A stretch of DNA of 38,078 bases, taken from contig UQKO01000019.1 in assembly GCA_900541575.1 (NCBI GenBank), positions 1 through 38,078 on the forward strand. The letters are read 5' to 3'. The DNA comes from an uncultured Prevotella sp. Its GTDB lineage: Bacteria > Bacteroidota > Bacteroidia > Bacteroidales > Bacteroidaceae. Below the pieces are notes generated by a model. It had not been told where the DNA came from and made no database searches. It saw only the letters and a program-made list of their open reading frames with translations. Below, piece after piece: positions 25,030-34,732 of this stretch. The translations under genes were made by a program, and so were the position numbers. Numbering within the stretch: the stretch's first letter is position 1; the number at the start of each line of letters is the position of its first letter.

Positions 25030-25039
25030 CGCTCTTCAA

Positions 25040-28000
25040 TTATCTTACTACTACTTTTACGCCATTGACAAGATAGATACCAGGCGTAAATCCTTGGATG
25101 GGGGTCAGTCCCTCGCCCACATCAGCAACGCGCACAAGTTGACCAGCTACGTTGTAGATATTCACGCGTTGTGCCGCTCCAGCATGCACGGCTATGGCAC
25201 CTCGTCCGCCTATAGCAGAGAAGAAAGCGGAAGCCTTTGCCGCATTGATGGAAGTCTGTGAGGGGTCGTAGCCATACTGCTCGTCAAGGAATGCCACGCG
25301 CTGCTTTATCCAATCTTCAGCATAAGCGGCTGCTTGGGCTATATTGGCATGTCTACTATTGGTTACACCCCACTTTCCTTCCTCGCGCTTATCGGCTTGA
25401 CTGTCGGAGAAGAGGCTTGCATAAGATGTAATACGCTGTGCCAATTTGTCGGGATCGAACTCACCCTGACGAAGTTCTGCATAGCGCACGGCGAGGGAGT
25501 CGTTGAAGTGGAGGAACTTCTTCAAGCTATAGAAGAGCGTGAGTTGTCCATGTTCTTTGTTCCAAATGAAAGTATCGAAATCCTGTGCCGCATTTTTTGT
25601 ATATGTAGTACCGCCATCCCAGCGTACACCCCATGTGCCATCCATATCCCAGGGAGCAATGCTTATCTTGCTCGAACTTTCATTGTCGTACACATAATAG
25701 AACATGTTCTTACCATGATTATCAGTGGCAAGGATGAGTTCAATAAGGAGATAGTAGTCGCGCACCACGGGATAGTCGAAACGGTTTTTTACCGCTTTTT
25801 CTTGGAAGTTTACATAGCTTGTAGTGCTCTTTGCCACATATTTCACGGCATTATAAAGAGGTTCCCATTCTACAGCTTCCTTCTCGTAGTCGGGATATTT
25901 CTGCTCAAAGCTAGTCCATCTTTCCTTACCTAGCGTGTTGGTGTAGCTTTCTGGATCTGTTCCAGGATAGGTCTTATCACCGCTTTCATGTCCCATGAAG
26001 GTTTCGTAGCACCAATCTTTCGACTTATACAACAGGCCATGAACCACCTTCTTCACAGCATCATACTTCTTCAGCTTCAGCTGCTTGCGGTCGAGTTTCT
26101 CGGTCATGCAATAAAGGCCCCAATACGATCCGTTGAGGAACACCTCTACGAAGCGGCCACGCGTGCCATTGCGCACCTTTTTCTCATACGCAGCTTGATA
26201 GGGCTTCGCGGAATAATCATTCCAAAGGTCTGTCGCCACGCGATTGCGCATACAAGTGGGATCGATATACATGGCATCGAGAATCCAATTATTGTCCGAA
26301 CGCAGACCAAGGAATTTGCGATCAACGCTCTCTCCATTTTCATTGCGCATCTTCACAGCGTAGGAGCGCTTTGGATAATTGCTTGATGATGCACCGCGAT
26401 ACTTAAATGCAGCGATATAGGTAGAGTCGTAGCCTTCTTGGTCGGGATAGGTCACACGCATCGAACCCGTGGTATAGCTGTTACTATTGCACGAGGGCAC
26501 GTCCACCTCGACAATGCTCAGATAGGTGAAGCGAAGTTTACCCTTTGCAATGGTGTTTCCACTAGCATTTTCGAGGGTAAGCGGATAGGTTTTTGAGCAA
26601 TCAACGTTCTCTACTGTCACGTTGTTAGTTTCAGCTTCGGGTGTCATTCCATCAAGTTTGAGGGTTCCCTCGTAACCGCTTTTAGTACGACAGGTCAAGG
26701 GGAGCGTGAAGCTAGCAGCCTCGCGCACAGAGCTTGGCAACGGACAATAGTAGACACCTTCGCTCTGATCGTAAACGAGTTGTTTATTGTTTAATCGCAC
26801 AGAGTCAAGCGCCATGGTGAGCGGCACAGTTACTCCCTCCACACGGATACCTTGACTGAGCAACGACTCGAGGTGGCGCGAATCACTCGATGTAAACACG
26901 AAGGTGGAACCTCCGTCGACATCGTAAAGGCCAATTTTTGTGCCTTGATAGTCGTTCCAATAATAGTAAGAACTCTGTGTGGTGGTGGATCCCCAGCCCC
27001 AGCTGTTGTTGCTCTTATTATCGGCTTTACCAATAGAATAGCCTGCGGGCGATGTGCTGCCTTGCCAACTGATGGTCCAGATATTGGAACCATATAGGAG
27101 ACTTCCTGTTGCTACGTCTACAGCCGTCTGCTTATCGTAGCTCTCCGGATAACTTGTGGCTACGTACTGTCCATTTTCTGAGTAGATCTGTATGCCGCCA
27201 TGGCTCTGCACAAAGTAGAAGTGGGTGCGGAGCGAAGCGTCCTGTGTCTGCGTGAGCTTACCATCGCTCACTCTCACGTAGGCATAGTTGGCCTTTGTGT
27301 CGTTGAGGCGGAGGTTGACGATGGAGTAGAGTACGGGATTGGTCTTATCAGTGGTGAGCACCACGGGAGTAGTAATCCCCTTGCGCTCCCAATATTCGTC
27401 CACCACGGTCGTACCACTCGTCTTCGTAAAGTCGGCCGTCTCGGTAATGTTATCACCAGTTTCACCCCCTGTTTCTCCCCCCGTTTCGCCACCACCGCTC
27501 TTTATCACGGTGCCGTCGGCGCGATATTCATTACCCTCTTCATCGTAGATTTTGAAGAGTTCATTTGTATCTGAGCCGTTTCCTTCGTATGCTCCGAAGA
27601 GGTTGGAACCATCGCGGCGCAAATTGAATAGCCAATCTGTCTGACCCACATTGCGCACATTCATATAGCTTGAATCGCCATTCCCTTCTTCGAAAGTCCA
27701 TTGACTAGTTTCGCCTTTCGACGCATCGGTCAGGTAAATATATTTATACTGCCCATTCACTCTCTGGTCGGTCCAGGTCATATATTGTTTAGTCTGCGCA
27801 TTCTGGATAGTAAATCCATTGCCCGACTTTTCGATATACCACCAACCATCGGTAGCAGTGCTTTCAGTTGTGGAATAATAGAGCAAAGCCGAAGAACTAT
27901 GGTTTGCACCCAATACGAGCACTCCCGTGTCATCATAAAGGTGACACACGATGCGATATCGCGTGCCCGACTTAAAAGCAGGTGTTGCATGTGCCGAAGT

Positions 28001-28048
28001 AAGACAAAGCAATAGGAGTGAACAAAAGAAGAGTAGTGTTCGTTTCAT
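25040..28048 (-). CDS. Secreted CotH-kinase-family protein with type IX sorting domain
   Basis: A 1002-residue exported protein. The signal peptide is about residues 1-21 (ends SAHA). Two ricin-like/beta-trefoil stretches (about 25-170 and 240-390) flank a GETGG repeat linker (about 190-205). The CotH kinase region (about 540-870) is marked by FKYRGASSSNYPKRSYAVK (the RG-S-x4-PK-x-Y signature), FLGLRSDNNWIL, FLNGSYWGLYCMTEKLD and the APWDMDGTWG metal-binding segment. The final part, YNVAGQLVRVADVGEGLTPI, then PGIYLVNGVKVVVR, is a type IX secretion C-terminal domain. CotH in spore formers is an atypical protein kinase; the Bacteroidota secreted versions have unknown targets. The context beside a beta-galactosidase suggests a surface polysaccharide or glycoprotein role (inference). 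Confidence 0.88.
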   Translation of the reverse strand: MKRTLLFFCSLLLLCLTSAHATPAFKSGTRYRIVCHLYDDTGVLVLGANHSSSALLYYSTTESTATDGWWYIEKSGNGFTIQNAQTKQYMTWTDQRVNGQYKYIYLTDASKGETSQWTFEEGNGDSSYMNVRNVGQTDWLFNLRRDGSNLFGAYEGNGSDTNELFKIYDEEGNEYRADGTVIKSGGGETGGETGGETGDNITETADFTKTSGTTVVDEYWERKGITTPVVLTTDKTNPVLYSIVNLRLNDTKANYAYVRVSDGKLTQTQDASLRTHFYFVQSHGGIQIYSENGQYVATSYPESYDKQTAVDVATGSLLYGSNIWTISWQGSTSPAGYSIGKADNKSNNSWGWGSTTTQSSYYYWNDYQGTKIGLYDVDGGSTFVFTSSDSRHLESLLSQGIRVEGVTVPLTMALDSVRLNNKQLVYDQSEGVYYCPLPSSVREAASFTLPLTCRTKSGYEGTLKLDGMTPEAETNNVTVENVDCSKTYPLTLENASGNTIAKGKLRFTYLSIVEVDVPSCNSNSYTTGSMRVTYPDQEGYDSTYIAAFKYRGASSSNYPKRSYAVKMRNENGESVDRKFLGLRSDNNWILDAMYIDPTCMRNRVATDLWNDYSAKPYQAAYEKKVRNGTRGRFVEVFLNGSYWGLYCMTEKLDRKQLKLKKYDAVKKVVHGLLYKSKDWCYETFMGHESGDKTYPGTDPESYTNTLGKERWTSFEQKYPDYEKEAVEWEPLYNAVKYVAKSTTSYVNFQEKAVKNRFDYPVVRDYYLLIELILATDNHGKNMFYYVYDNESSSKISIAPWDMDGTWGVRWDGGTTYTKNAAQDFDTFIWNKEHGQLTLFYSLKKFLHFNDSLAVRYAELRQGEFDPDKLAQRITSYASLFSDSQADKREEGKWGVTNSRHANIAQAAAYAEDWIKQRVAFLDEQYGYDPSQTSINAAKASAFFSAIGGRGAIAVHAGAAQRVNIYNVAGQLVRVADVGEGLTPIQGFTPGIYLVNGVKVVVR

Positions 28049-28288
28049 ATATATTAGTTGTTTTGTTTTTCACTTTTTCGCGTTTAGCGATTCGAAATAG
28101 CCCTGCTACACACATTAGGTGACAGTTCATAATCCTTATTTCAAAATCGCGGTAAATTTACGAATTTCTCTTATACTTCCCCTCTCTTTGCCTAAGAAAA
28201 TAGACGAATCGCGCTTTTTCATCCATCAATATAACGATGTGTGTAGTTGTATCCCAAAAAGTTTCGTTTCCCCACGCGTTTTGATAAT

Positions 28289-28304
28289 GGGTGGTTCTAT
28301 AAAT
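28289..28304. repeat. GGGTGGTTCTATAAAT-family, partial copy 2
   Basis: Sixteen bases identical to one arm of the family, without the opposing arm. It appears to be a decayed copy. Confidence 0.4.
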
Positions 28305-28354
28305 GTGGCTTACATTCGGTGGAGAGAAATTCTCTTACGAGACACAATGAATGT

Positions 28355-28384
28355 CCCCCCTTCCAGTCTCTTCTGTAAGGGGGG
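28355..28384 (-). terminator. Candidate terminator of the his operon
   Basis: An 8-bp CCCCCCTT/AAGGGGGG stem with a 14-base loop lies about 90 bases past the hisIE stop. GC-rich, but without a T-run on the minus strand. Confidence 0.4.
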
Positions 28385-28472
28385 ATCAAGTGGGGAGATT
28401 TTGCCTTTCAAGAGGAAAAGCTACAAAGTCTTTTTATTCGCTAGTCAACCTTCCATCATCTCGCTAGTCATT

Positions 28473-29075
28473 TTAAGAATGGCGCAGCAATAGTTCATGC
28501 TCAATATCGGCGAGAGAGACGCCCATCTGCTCGAGCATGACGAGGTAGTGGTACATCAAGTCGCCAGCCTCATAAATGAAGCGGTCGCGATTGCCGTCCA
28601 CTGCCTCGATAACACTCTCCGTACACTCCTCGCCCACCTTCTTGGTAATGGCCTTTATGCCTTTAATGAATAGGCGCGTAGTGTAGGAACCCTCGGGCAT
28701 CTCTTCGTGACGTCGGTGAACAAGTTGAGCCAAAGAGCGGATAAAGCCTTCCTCGGCTGGAGTATCAAAACAAGCGGTTGTGCCACGATGACAAGTGGGA
28801 CCTATGGGATGGGCCATAACAAGCAGTGTGTCGGCATCGCAGTCTACATACATTTTCTCCACTAGCAAATAGTGGCCAGAGGTTTCCCCTTTGGTCCATA
28901 GCTTTTGTCTAGTACGGCTATAAAAAGTGACGCGTCCCTCGGCTTGTGTCTTCTCAAAGGCTTCACGATTCATGTATCCCAGCATGAGTACACGCAGGGT
29001 GGTAGCATCTTGCACCACTACGGGCAACAACCCATCGGCGCATTTGGATAAATTCAGTTGATCAAAATTGAGCAT
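28473..29075 (-). CDS. hisIE: Bifunctional PRA-CH/PRA-PH histidine biosynthesis enzyme
   Basis: A 200-residue fusion catalysing steps 2 and 3 of histidine synthesis. The N-terminal HisI half (about 1-110) is phosphoribosyl-AMP cyclohydrolase, with FYSRTRQKLWTKGETSGH and the metal-binding CDADTLLVMAHPIGPTCHRG. The C-terminal HisE half (about 115-200) is phosphoribosyl-ATP pyrophosphohydrolase, with KKVGEECTESVIEAVDG and DLMYHYLVML. It is the last gene of the operon, 16 bases after hisF. Confidence 0.95.
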   Translation of the reverse strand: MLNFDQLNLSKCADGLLPVVVQDATTLRVLMLGYMNREAFEKTQAEGRVTFYSRTRQKLWTKGETSGHYLLVEKMYVDCDADTLLVMAHPIGPTCHRGTTACFDTPAEEGFIRSLAQLVHRRHEEMPEGSYTTRLFIKGIKAITKKVGEECTESVIEAVDGNRDRFIYEAGDLMYHYLVMLEQMGVSLADIEHELLLRHS

Positions 29076-29091
29076 TTCAGATACTTTACAC

Positions 29092-29877
29092 TTAATACTT
29101 CCTAACTTGTATTCCCTGCCGCAGCAGTTCCTCCTTCAGTTGCGGAATGGTTATCTCGCCATAATGGAAGATACTAGCAGCTAAGGCAGCATCAGCACGG
29201 CCTTCGGCTAGCACATGGGCAATATCGTCGGCACAACCAGCACCGCCCGAAGCAATGATGGGGATGCGCAAGTGAGAGGCTAATCGCGCAAAAGTGGTGC
29301 AAGGATAACCATGACGCGTACCATCGTGGTTCATCGAGGTAAAGAGTATTTCACCCGCACCACGCTCTTGCGCCTCGTGCGTCCATTCAAAGAGTTCGCG
29401 AGAGGTGAGCTGCGTTCCACCATGGGTACACACCGTCCAATGAGCCATGGCCTCATCAGCATTCTTAGGAAGGGATTCGTGGCGCGCATCAACGGCCACC
29501 ACCACAAACTGCGAACCATAGCGTGTGGCGATTTGGTCTATTAGGTCGGGATGGGCTATGGCCGCGCTGTTAATACTCACTTTATCGGCACCTGCATCAA
29601 GCAGACGCGCAGCATCGTCGATGGTAGATATGCCTCCACCCACAGTAAAGGGGATGTTGATACCATCGGCTATGCGGCTCACAAGTTGCGTAAAAGTGTG
29701 GCGACCTTCACGTGTGGCACTAATATCAAGATATACAAGTTCGTCAGCTCCCGTTCGGGCATAGTGCTGACCAAGTTCCACGGCATCGCCCACATCTTGC
29801 AAGTCTTCAAAATGTATTCCCTTCACAGTACGCCCTTCTTTCACGTCTAGGCAAGGAATGATTCGTTTGCTCAGCAT
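29092..29877 (-). CDS. hisF: Imidazole glycerol phosphate synthase, cyclase subunit
   Basis: A 261-residue TIM barrel that uses ammonia from HisH to turn PRFAR into imidazole glycerol phosphate and AICAR. Catalytic Asp11 is in CLDVKEGR and the second Asp is in VVAVDARHE. Phosphate-binding loops VGGGIS and ASGGAG are visible. It overlaps the end of hisA by 7 bases. Confidence 0.96.
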   Translation of the reverse strand: MLSKRIIPCLDVKEGRTVKGIHFEDLQDVGDAVELGQHYARTGADELVYLDISATREGRHTFTQLVSRIADGINIPFTVGGGISTIDDAARLLDAGADKVSINSAAIAHPDLIDQIATRYGSQFVVVAVDARHESLPKNADEAMAHWTVCTHGGTQLTSRELFEWTHEAQERGAGEILFTSMNHDGTRHGYPCTTFARLASHLRIPIIASGGAGCADDIAHVLAEGRADAALAASIFHYGEITIPQLKEELLRQGIQVRKY

Positions 29878-30578
29878 AGTTCTTCAAGTTTGATGCGTCC
29901 TTCATAAATGGCCTTTCCCACAATTACCTTACGGAGACCAAGCTGACGCAGTTCGTCAATGTCGGCACACGAGGAAATTCCTCCCGATACGGTGATATCC
30001 ACCATGGGGTATTTCTCTTGAAGCCTTACGTAGAGATTGGTAGCAGGGCCTTGCAGCATACCATCGCGCGATATTTCAGTGCAGATTACTTGGTTTAATC
30101 CGAGGGGCAAGAAGCGGTCGATGAGTTGGTCGATACTTAGGTTTACCTCCTCTTGCCATCCGTTTACCGATACGCGACCACCTTTTACATCGGCACCAAG
30201 CACCATGCGTTCTGGACCGAACTCTTGAAGCCAAGTTTCAAAAAGCTCGGGTTGACGAGCAGCCACGCTACCTACTACGGCATAACGGGCACCTGCCTCA
30301 AACACCTGTTCTAAGGCTTCAGTACTCTTAATGCCTCCACCCCACTCTATCTCAACACCAGGTACGGATGCTATTTGACGCAACACATCGAGATTTTCTG
30401 GATGTGAGGCTTTGGCTCCATCGAGGTCGACCACGTGAATACGCTGCAATCCATGACGAGCATAAGCCTCTACCATCTCTAGCGGCGAGGCATCGTATTG
30501 TTTTTTTTGCTCATAATCGCCTTGCGACAGACGCACGCAGCGTCCGCCTATGAGGTCGATGGCGGGAAGAATCACCAT
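29871..30578 (-). CDS. hisA: ProFAR isomerase
   Basis: A 235-residue TIM barrel that isomerises ProFAR to PRFAR. It opens with ILPAIDLIGGRCVRL (catalytic Asp8), followed by VVDLDGAKA, EWGGGI, and the second-half Asp in LGADVKGG and VSGGISS. It overlaps hisH by 7 bases and hisF by 7 bases, indicating strong translational coupling. Confidence 0.96.
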   Translation of the reverse strand: MVILPAIDLIGGRCVRLSQGDYEQKKQYDASPLEMVEAYARHGLQRIHVVDLDGAKASHPENLDVLRQIASVPGVEIEWGGGIKSTEALEQVFEAGARYAVVGSVAARQPELFETWLQEFGPERMVLGADVKGGRVSVNGWQEEVNLSIDQLIDRFLPLGLNQVICTEISRDGMLQGPATNLYVRLQEKYPMVDITVSGGISSCADIDELRQLGLRKVIVGKAIYEGRIKLEELC

Positions 30579-31186
30579 AAGCTGAGGAAATTTTTAAGAA
30601 TACGTTCGCCCACATCGCCGCTTTTTTCGGGATGAAATTGCGTACCATAGAATTGTTCATACTTGAGCGCAGCGCTAAAAAGCACGGAGCCATGACGCGT
30701 AGTGGCAATTGTGTCGGGACAGAGTGTGGGATAAAAGGAGTGAACATAGTAGACAGAATCGCCGCTATGAAGCCCATCGAAGAGTTTCTTTTCGAGGTTG
30801 CCCAAAGTGTTCCACCCCATGTGGGGAACTTTGGCTTCGGGAGTAGTGGGAAACCGACGCACATGAGAATCGAATATATTCATACACGGCGTAAAACCAC
30901 CCTCGGAGACATTGCTAGCACCTTCTTCCGAGTCGCGACACATCACTTGCAAGCCCACGCAAATGCCAAGCACGGGCTGACGCAACTGACGTATTACAGG
31001 AATAAGGCCACTCTCACGCAGATTGTGCATAGCCTCAGCACAGTTGCCTACTCCAGGCAATAGCACACGCTCTGCATGTTGAATGGTGGCAGCATCGGCC
31101 GTCACCTCATACAAGGCTCCAAGCCGGCTGAGAGCATTCTCCACCGAGCGGAGATTGCCCATTTTATAATCGATGATTGCTATCAT
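30572..31186 (-). CDS. hisH: Imidazole glycerol phosphate synthase, glutaminase subunit
   Basis: A 204-residue class I glutamine amidotransferase that feeds ammonia to HisF. The nucleophile Cys is in LGICVGLQVM, and the His/Glu pair is in GTQFHPEKS. It also shows DYKMGNLRS at the N-terminus and LPGVGNC. The start overlaps the hisB stop by 4 bases (ATGA). Confidence 0.96.
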   Translation of the reverse strand: MIAIIDYKMGNLRSVENALSRLGALYEVTADAATIQHAERVLLPGVGNCAEAMHNLRESGLIPVIRQLRQPVLGICVGLQVMCRDSEEGASNVSEGGFTPCMNIFDSHVRRFPTTPEAKVPHMGWNTLGNLEKKLFDGLHSGDSVYYVHSFYPTLCPDTIATTRHGSVLFSAALKYEQFYGTQFHPEKSGDVGERILKNFLSLW

Positions 31187-32301
31187 AATAAGCCTTTGCT
31201 ACTAGGAAGTTCGTAACTGAATACATTGCGTCGGATGGCCTGGCGCAAAGCACGCGCGAAGGCTTTAAACACAGCTTCTATTAGGTGATGATTGTTTTCG
31301 CCACGAGCCTCAATGTGGAGGTTGCACTGCATGGCCGAGGCTAGCGACTGAAACACGTGTTTGAACATTTCTGTAGGTGTATCGCCCACGTATTCACGAG
31401 TAAAGCTGACGTTCCATTGGAAATCTATTCGTCCACCGAAATCGAGCGTTACTAGGGCGTCGCATTCGTCCATGGGGAGCACGAATCCATAGCGTTCAAT
31501 GCCACGCTTATCACCCAGGGCTTGACGCAGAGCTTCGCCCACAGCAATAGCCACATCTTCCATGGTGTGATGTTCATCAACTTCAAGGTCGCCCTTACAG
31601 ATACACAGTAGGGAGATGCCTGCGTGATGAGGAAGCTGGGCTAACATGTGGTCGAAGAAGTGAAGCCCCGTAGAAATCTGCGTTGTGCCGTGTCCGTCGA
31701 GGTCTACTTCCACGTGAATGTCGGTCTCAGCCGTTTTTCGAGCAATAGTGGCGCAACGCTGAGTAGCTCGCACCCACTCGGCTATAACACTCCAATCGGT
31801 AGTGGCTAGGGCGAGTGCGGAACGCTGCTCCTCGGTAAGCATTCTTTCTGCTTCTGCAGCAGACTGCAATAGGATGGCTTGGCAACCAAGATTTACGGCC
31901 AACTGCACATCGGTGGCTCGATCTCCTATCACGTAAGAGTGCTTTAGGTCGTACTCTGGCGTCATATATTGGGTAAGCATTGCCGTACCAGGTTTACGCG
32001 TGGGAGCATGCTCGTGTTCAAAAGTGCGATCAATGTGTTGCGCTGCGAAGTGTATACCTTCCCCCTCAAGTGTCTGAATCATTTTGTTGTGGGCAGGCCA
32101 GAATGTATTTTCGGGAAAACTATCCGTGCCAAGCCCATCTTGATTACTCACCAGAAGGGGCACATAATCAGTGTCCATCAACTGTCGTAGGGCACTAATC
32201 GCCCCTGGCACAAACTCAAGTTTTTCAAGCGAATCTATTTGGAAGTCGGCGGGCTCACGAATGATGGTTCCGTCACGATCTATAAAAAGGAGTTTTTTCA
32301 T
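31183..32301 (-). CDS. hisB: Bifunctional histidinol-phosphatase / IGP dehydratase
   Basis: A 372-residue fusion. The N-terminal HAD-superfamily phosphatase (about 1-170) has the DxD motif in LLFIDRDGTIIREP, VSNQDGLGT, and GDRATD. The C-terminal imidazoleglycerol-phosphate dehydratase (about 180-372) has HFFDHMLAQLPHHAG and DEHHTMEDVAIAVGEAL, whose His and Glu bind manganese, then ARGENNHHLIEAVFKAFARAL. It performs steps 7 and 9 of the pathway. The fused form is the enteric/Bacteroidota type. It begins 49 bases after hisC. Confidence 0.96.
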   Translation of the reverse strand: MKKLLFIDRDGTIIREPADFQIDSLEKLEFVPGAISALRQLMDTDYVPLLVSNQDGLGTDSFPENTFWPAHNKMIQTLEGEGIHFAAQHIDRTFEHEHAPTRKPGTAMLTQYMTPEYDLKHSYVIGDRATDVQLAVNLGCQAILLQSAAEAERMLTEEQRSALALATTDWSVIAEWVRATQRCATIARKTAETDIHVEVDLDGHGTTQISTGLHFFDHMLAQLPHHAGISLLCICKGDLEVDEHHTMEDVAIAVGEALRQALGDKRGIERYGFVLPMDECDALVTLDFGGRIDFQWNVSFTREYVGDTPTEMFKHVFQSLASAMQCNLHIEARGENNHHLIEAVFKAFARALRQAIRRNVFSYELPSSKGLL

Positions 32302-32350
32302 ACGATTAAGGATGCTAAAAAGATATATGGCAAATCGTAAAGAGGAAATG

Positions 32351-33391
32351 TTAGTCTTTCTCTACCATGGCTTCCACCACCTCTCGATTCTGCTCCGGTG
32401 TGCCCACCGTGATTCTCAAGCAGCCCTCGCAACCTTTCACTCGGTTGCGATTGCGCACAATGATGCCCCGACTCACAAGGCGCGTATAGAGCGCATCGGG
32501 ATTCGTCACCTTGACCAAAAGGAAATTCGCATCAGAGGGATAAACTCGTTTCACACAAGGAAGCGTAGGGAGCTGTTGAGCTAACCATTCGCGCTGTGCA
32601 ATAATTTCGGCCACGTGGGCATCGTGAGGCTCCGTCTGTAAGCGATGTATTACATCTTGCTGCGTGGGAGCATTGACATTGTAGGGATATTTCACACGAG
32701 CAAAAAGTTCGGCAATACGTGGCGAAGCAAAAGCTAACCCAAGACGAAGGCCTGCCATACCCCAAGCTTTACTCAGCGTCTGAAGGACAATCATGTTGGG
32801 GTGTTTGTCTATCACGCTTAGCATGCTTTTCTCCGAAGAGAAGTCAGCATAAGCCTCGTCGACCACTAGCACACCTTGAAATTGCTCTGCTAGAGTTTCA
32901 AGCTGACTCTGCGGGAATGCATTTCCCGTAGGGTTGTTGGGCGAACATATCCACATGAGGCGTGTATGCTCATCGGCAGCAGCGAGCATTGCCGAAGTGG
33001 ACAGAAGATAGTCGTCTTTACTGAGCGGAACTTCACGCACGCTTATATTATTAATTGCTGCAGCCACACTGTACATGCCGTAAGTGGGACTAATGCTCAC
33101 CACATTGTCCAACCCTGGCTCACAGAATATGCGAAAGCATAAGTCAATGGCCTCATCACTGCCATTACCTACAAATAGCTGATTGGTACTTACACCTTTC
33201 ATCTTTGCGATTTGCTGCTTTAACGCTTTCTGATGAGGGTCGGGATATCGGTTCACACCATTATCGTATGGGCTTTCGTTGGCATCGAGCCACACGGAAA
33301 TGTCGCCTCCTTTATATTCATCGCGTGCTGTGGAATAAGGTTCGAGCTGCGCTATGTTGGGACGAATGTATAGGTCTTTATCTGTTGTCAT
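32351..33391 (-). CDS. hisC: Histidinol-phosphate aminotransferase
   Basis: A 346-residue fold-type I PLP enzyme that transaminates imidazole acetol phosphate with glutamate. The Schiff-base Lys is in TLSKAWGMAGLRLG. NPTGN, VVDEAYADF, and GNGSDEAIDL are also present. The order after hisD and before hisB is standard. Confidence 0.95.
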   Translation of the reverse strand: MTTDKDLYIRPNIAQLEPYSTARDEYKGGDISVWLDANESPYDNGVNRYPDPHQKALKQQIAKMKGVSTNQLFVGNGSDEAIDLCFRIFCEPGLDNVVSISPTYGMYSVAAAINNISVREVPLSKDDYLLSTSAMLAAADEHTRLMWICSPNNPTGNAFPQSQLETLAEQFQGVLVVDEAYADFSSEKSMLSVIDKHPNMIVLQTLSKAWGMAGLRLGLAFASPRIAELFARVKYPYNVNAPTQQDVIHRLQTEPHDAHVAEIIAQREWLAQQLPTLPCVKRVYPSDANFLLVKVTNPDALYTRLVSRGIIVRNRNRVKGCEGCLRITVGTPEQNREVVEAMVEKD

Positions 33392-33440
33392 AGGTTTCTT
33401 TCAAGGATATGCCAAGATAAGCATTGCTCTCTCTTGCAAA

Positions 33441-34709
33441 TTAAGCTCTTACTCTCACTGCCTGTGCATGGGCATGAAGCCCTTCAGCTTCTGCCATACT
33501 CACAATGGTGGGGCTCAGCGATTGCAACCCCTCTTGAGTGAGTTCTTGAAACGTGATTTTACGCATAAAGCTGTCGATATTCACGCCGCTGTACGAACGA
33601 GCCCAACCGCTTGTGGGGAGTGTATGATTGGTGCCCGAAGCGTAGTCGCCCGCTGATTCTGGAGAATAATTGCCAAGGAATACACTGCCCGCTGCGGTGA
33701 TGTGTTCGGCTATTTGCCAGGGATTTTCCATCGAGATGATGAGGTGCTCGGGAGCGTAGGCATTAGAGAAAGCCGTCATCTGCTCACGACTTTCAAAGAC
33801 AAGGATGCGACTATGACTTAAACTCTTCTCCACCAATTCTTTGCGGGGAAGGAGTGCAGTTTGCCGTTCTACTTCACTTGCCACCTGCTGTGCAAACGCT
33901 TCACTCTGACACACCAAGATAGCTTGGCTGTCGGGGCCATGCTCTGCTTGCGAAAGCATATCGGCTGCCACATAATCGGGCCTTGCCGTATGATCGGCCA
34001 TAACAAGCACTTCCGATGGACCTGCAGGCATATCTATGGCCGTAGTGGTGCTTACCATCTGCTTAGCATGCGTCACAAAACGATTGCCGGGACCGAAAAT
34101 TTTGTCTACCCGCGGTATACTCTCCGTGCCATAGGCCATAGCTGCAATAGCTTGAGCACCACCCACACGATAAATATGATCTACCTTACATGCATTGGCA
34201 GCATAGATGATTTCAGGCGCTATATGACCATCAGCTCCTTGCGGTGTACAGAGCACCACTTCAGGACATTCCGCAATACGCGCAGGTGCAGCAAGCATCA
34301 ACACCGTAGAGAATAACGGTGCACGACCACCTGGAATATAAAGACCTACTCGCTGAATGGGAACCGCCTTCTGCAAGCAACGCACACCGGGTTGAGTCTC
34401 TACCTCTACCGTATGGGGCAACTGAGCCTGATGGAAAGCTGTGATATTATGCAGTGCATGATGGATAGCTTGTTTCACCTCCTCACTCACATGCTGCTCG
34501 GCCTCGGCACGTTCCTCAGCACTCAGTTCGAGAGCACCGAGCGTAGCATGGTCGAATTCGAGAGCATAGCGGCGCAATGCTTCATCGCCATGATGTTGCA
34601 CTTCGCTGACGATCGTTTGCACACTTTCTATCACTTGCTCGTCGTTGGGTACATTGCGTTCGCAAAGTTTCTCCCAACTTCCTTCGTTGGCTTGCTTGAT
34701 GATTTCCAT
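33441..34709 (-). CDS. hisD: Histidinol dehydrogenase
   Basis: A 422-residue zinc- and NAD-dependent enzyme carrying out the last two oxidations to histidine. Conserved stretches include PGGRAPLFSTVLMLAAPA, DKIFGPGNRFVTHAK, DMPAGPSEVLV, the zinc and catalytic region (QAEHGPDSQAILV and APEHLI), and YASGTNHTLPTSGWAR. It is separated from hisG by 187 bases containing a repeat hairpin, so it may have weaker coupling to hisG than the rest. Confidence 0.96.
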   Translation of the reverse strand: MEIIKQANEGSWEKLCERNVPNDEQVIESVQTIVSEVQHHGDEALRRYALEFDHATLGALELSAEERAEAEQHVSEEVKQAIHHALHNITAFHQAQLPHTVEVETQPGVRCLQKAVPIQRVGLYIPGGRAPLFSTVLMLAAPARIAECPEVVLCTPQGADGHIAPEIIYAANACKVDHIYRVGGAQAIAAMAYGTESIPRVDKIFGPGNRFVTHAKQMVSTTTAIDMPAGPSEVLVMADHTARPDYVAADMLSQAEHGPDSQAILVCQSEAFAQQVASEVERQTALLPRKELVEKSLSHSRILVFESREQMTAFSNAYAPEHLIISMENPWQIAEHITAAGSVFLGNYSPESAGDYASGTNHTLPTSGWARSYSGVNIDSFMRKITFQELTQEGLQSLSPTIVSMAEAEGLHAHAQAVRVRA

Positions 34710-34732
34710 TCTTATTATATATGTATGTTTTT

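Larger units (their letters stand above)
24626..25039. other. Intergenic region between the two type IX cargo genes
   Basis: No gene is seen. It holds a minus-strand -7 box TACCTTTG (24715-24722) suited to the beta-galactosidase gene, a copy of the GGGTGGTTCTATAAAT repeat (24838-24877) and a hairpin after the CotH-family gene (24993-25029). Confidence 0.5.
28049..28472. other. Intergenic region between hisIE and the CotH-family gene
   Basis: No gene is supported; one plus-strand frame here is unlike any protein. It contains a partial GGGTGGTTCTATAAAT repeat (28289-28304) and a hairpin with arms CCCCCCTT (28355-28362) and AAGGGGGG (28377-28384) that may end the his operon transcript. Confidence 0.45.

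Noticed and set aside
28119..28493. Plus-strand gene of 124 codons upstream of the CotH-family gene
   Set aside because: It covers promoter, repeat and terminator-like sequence, overlaps the end of hisIE and shows no domain or homologous pattern.
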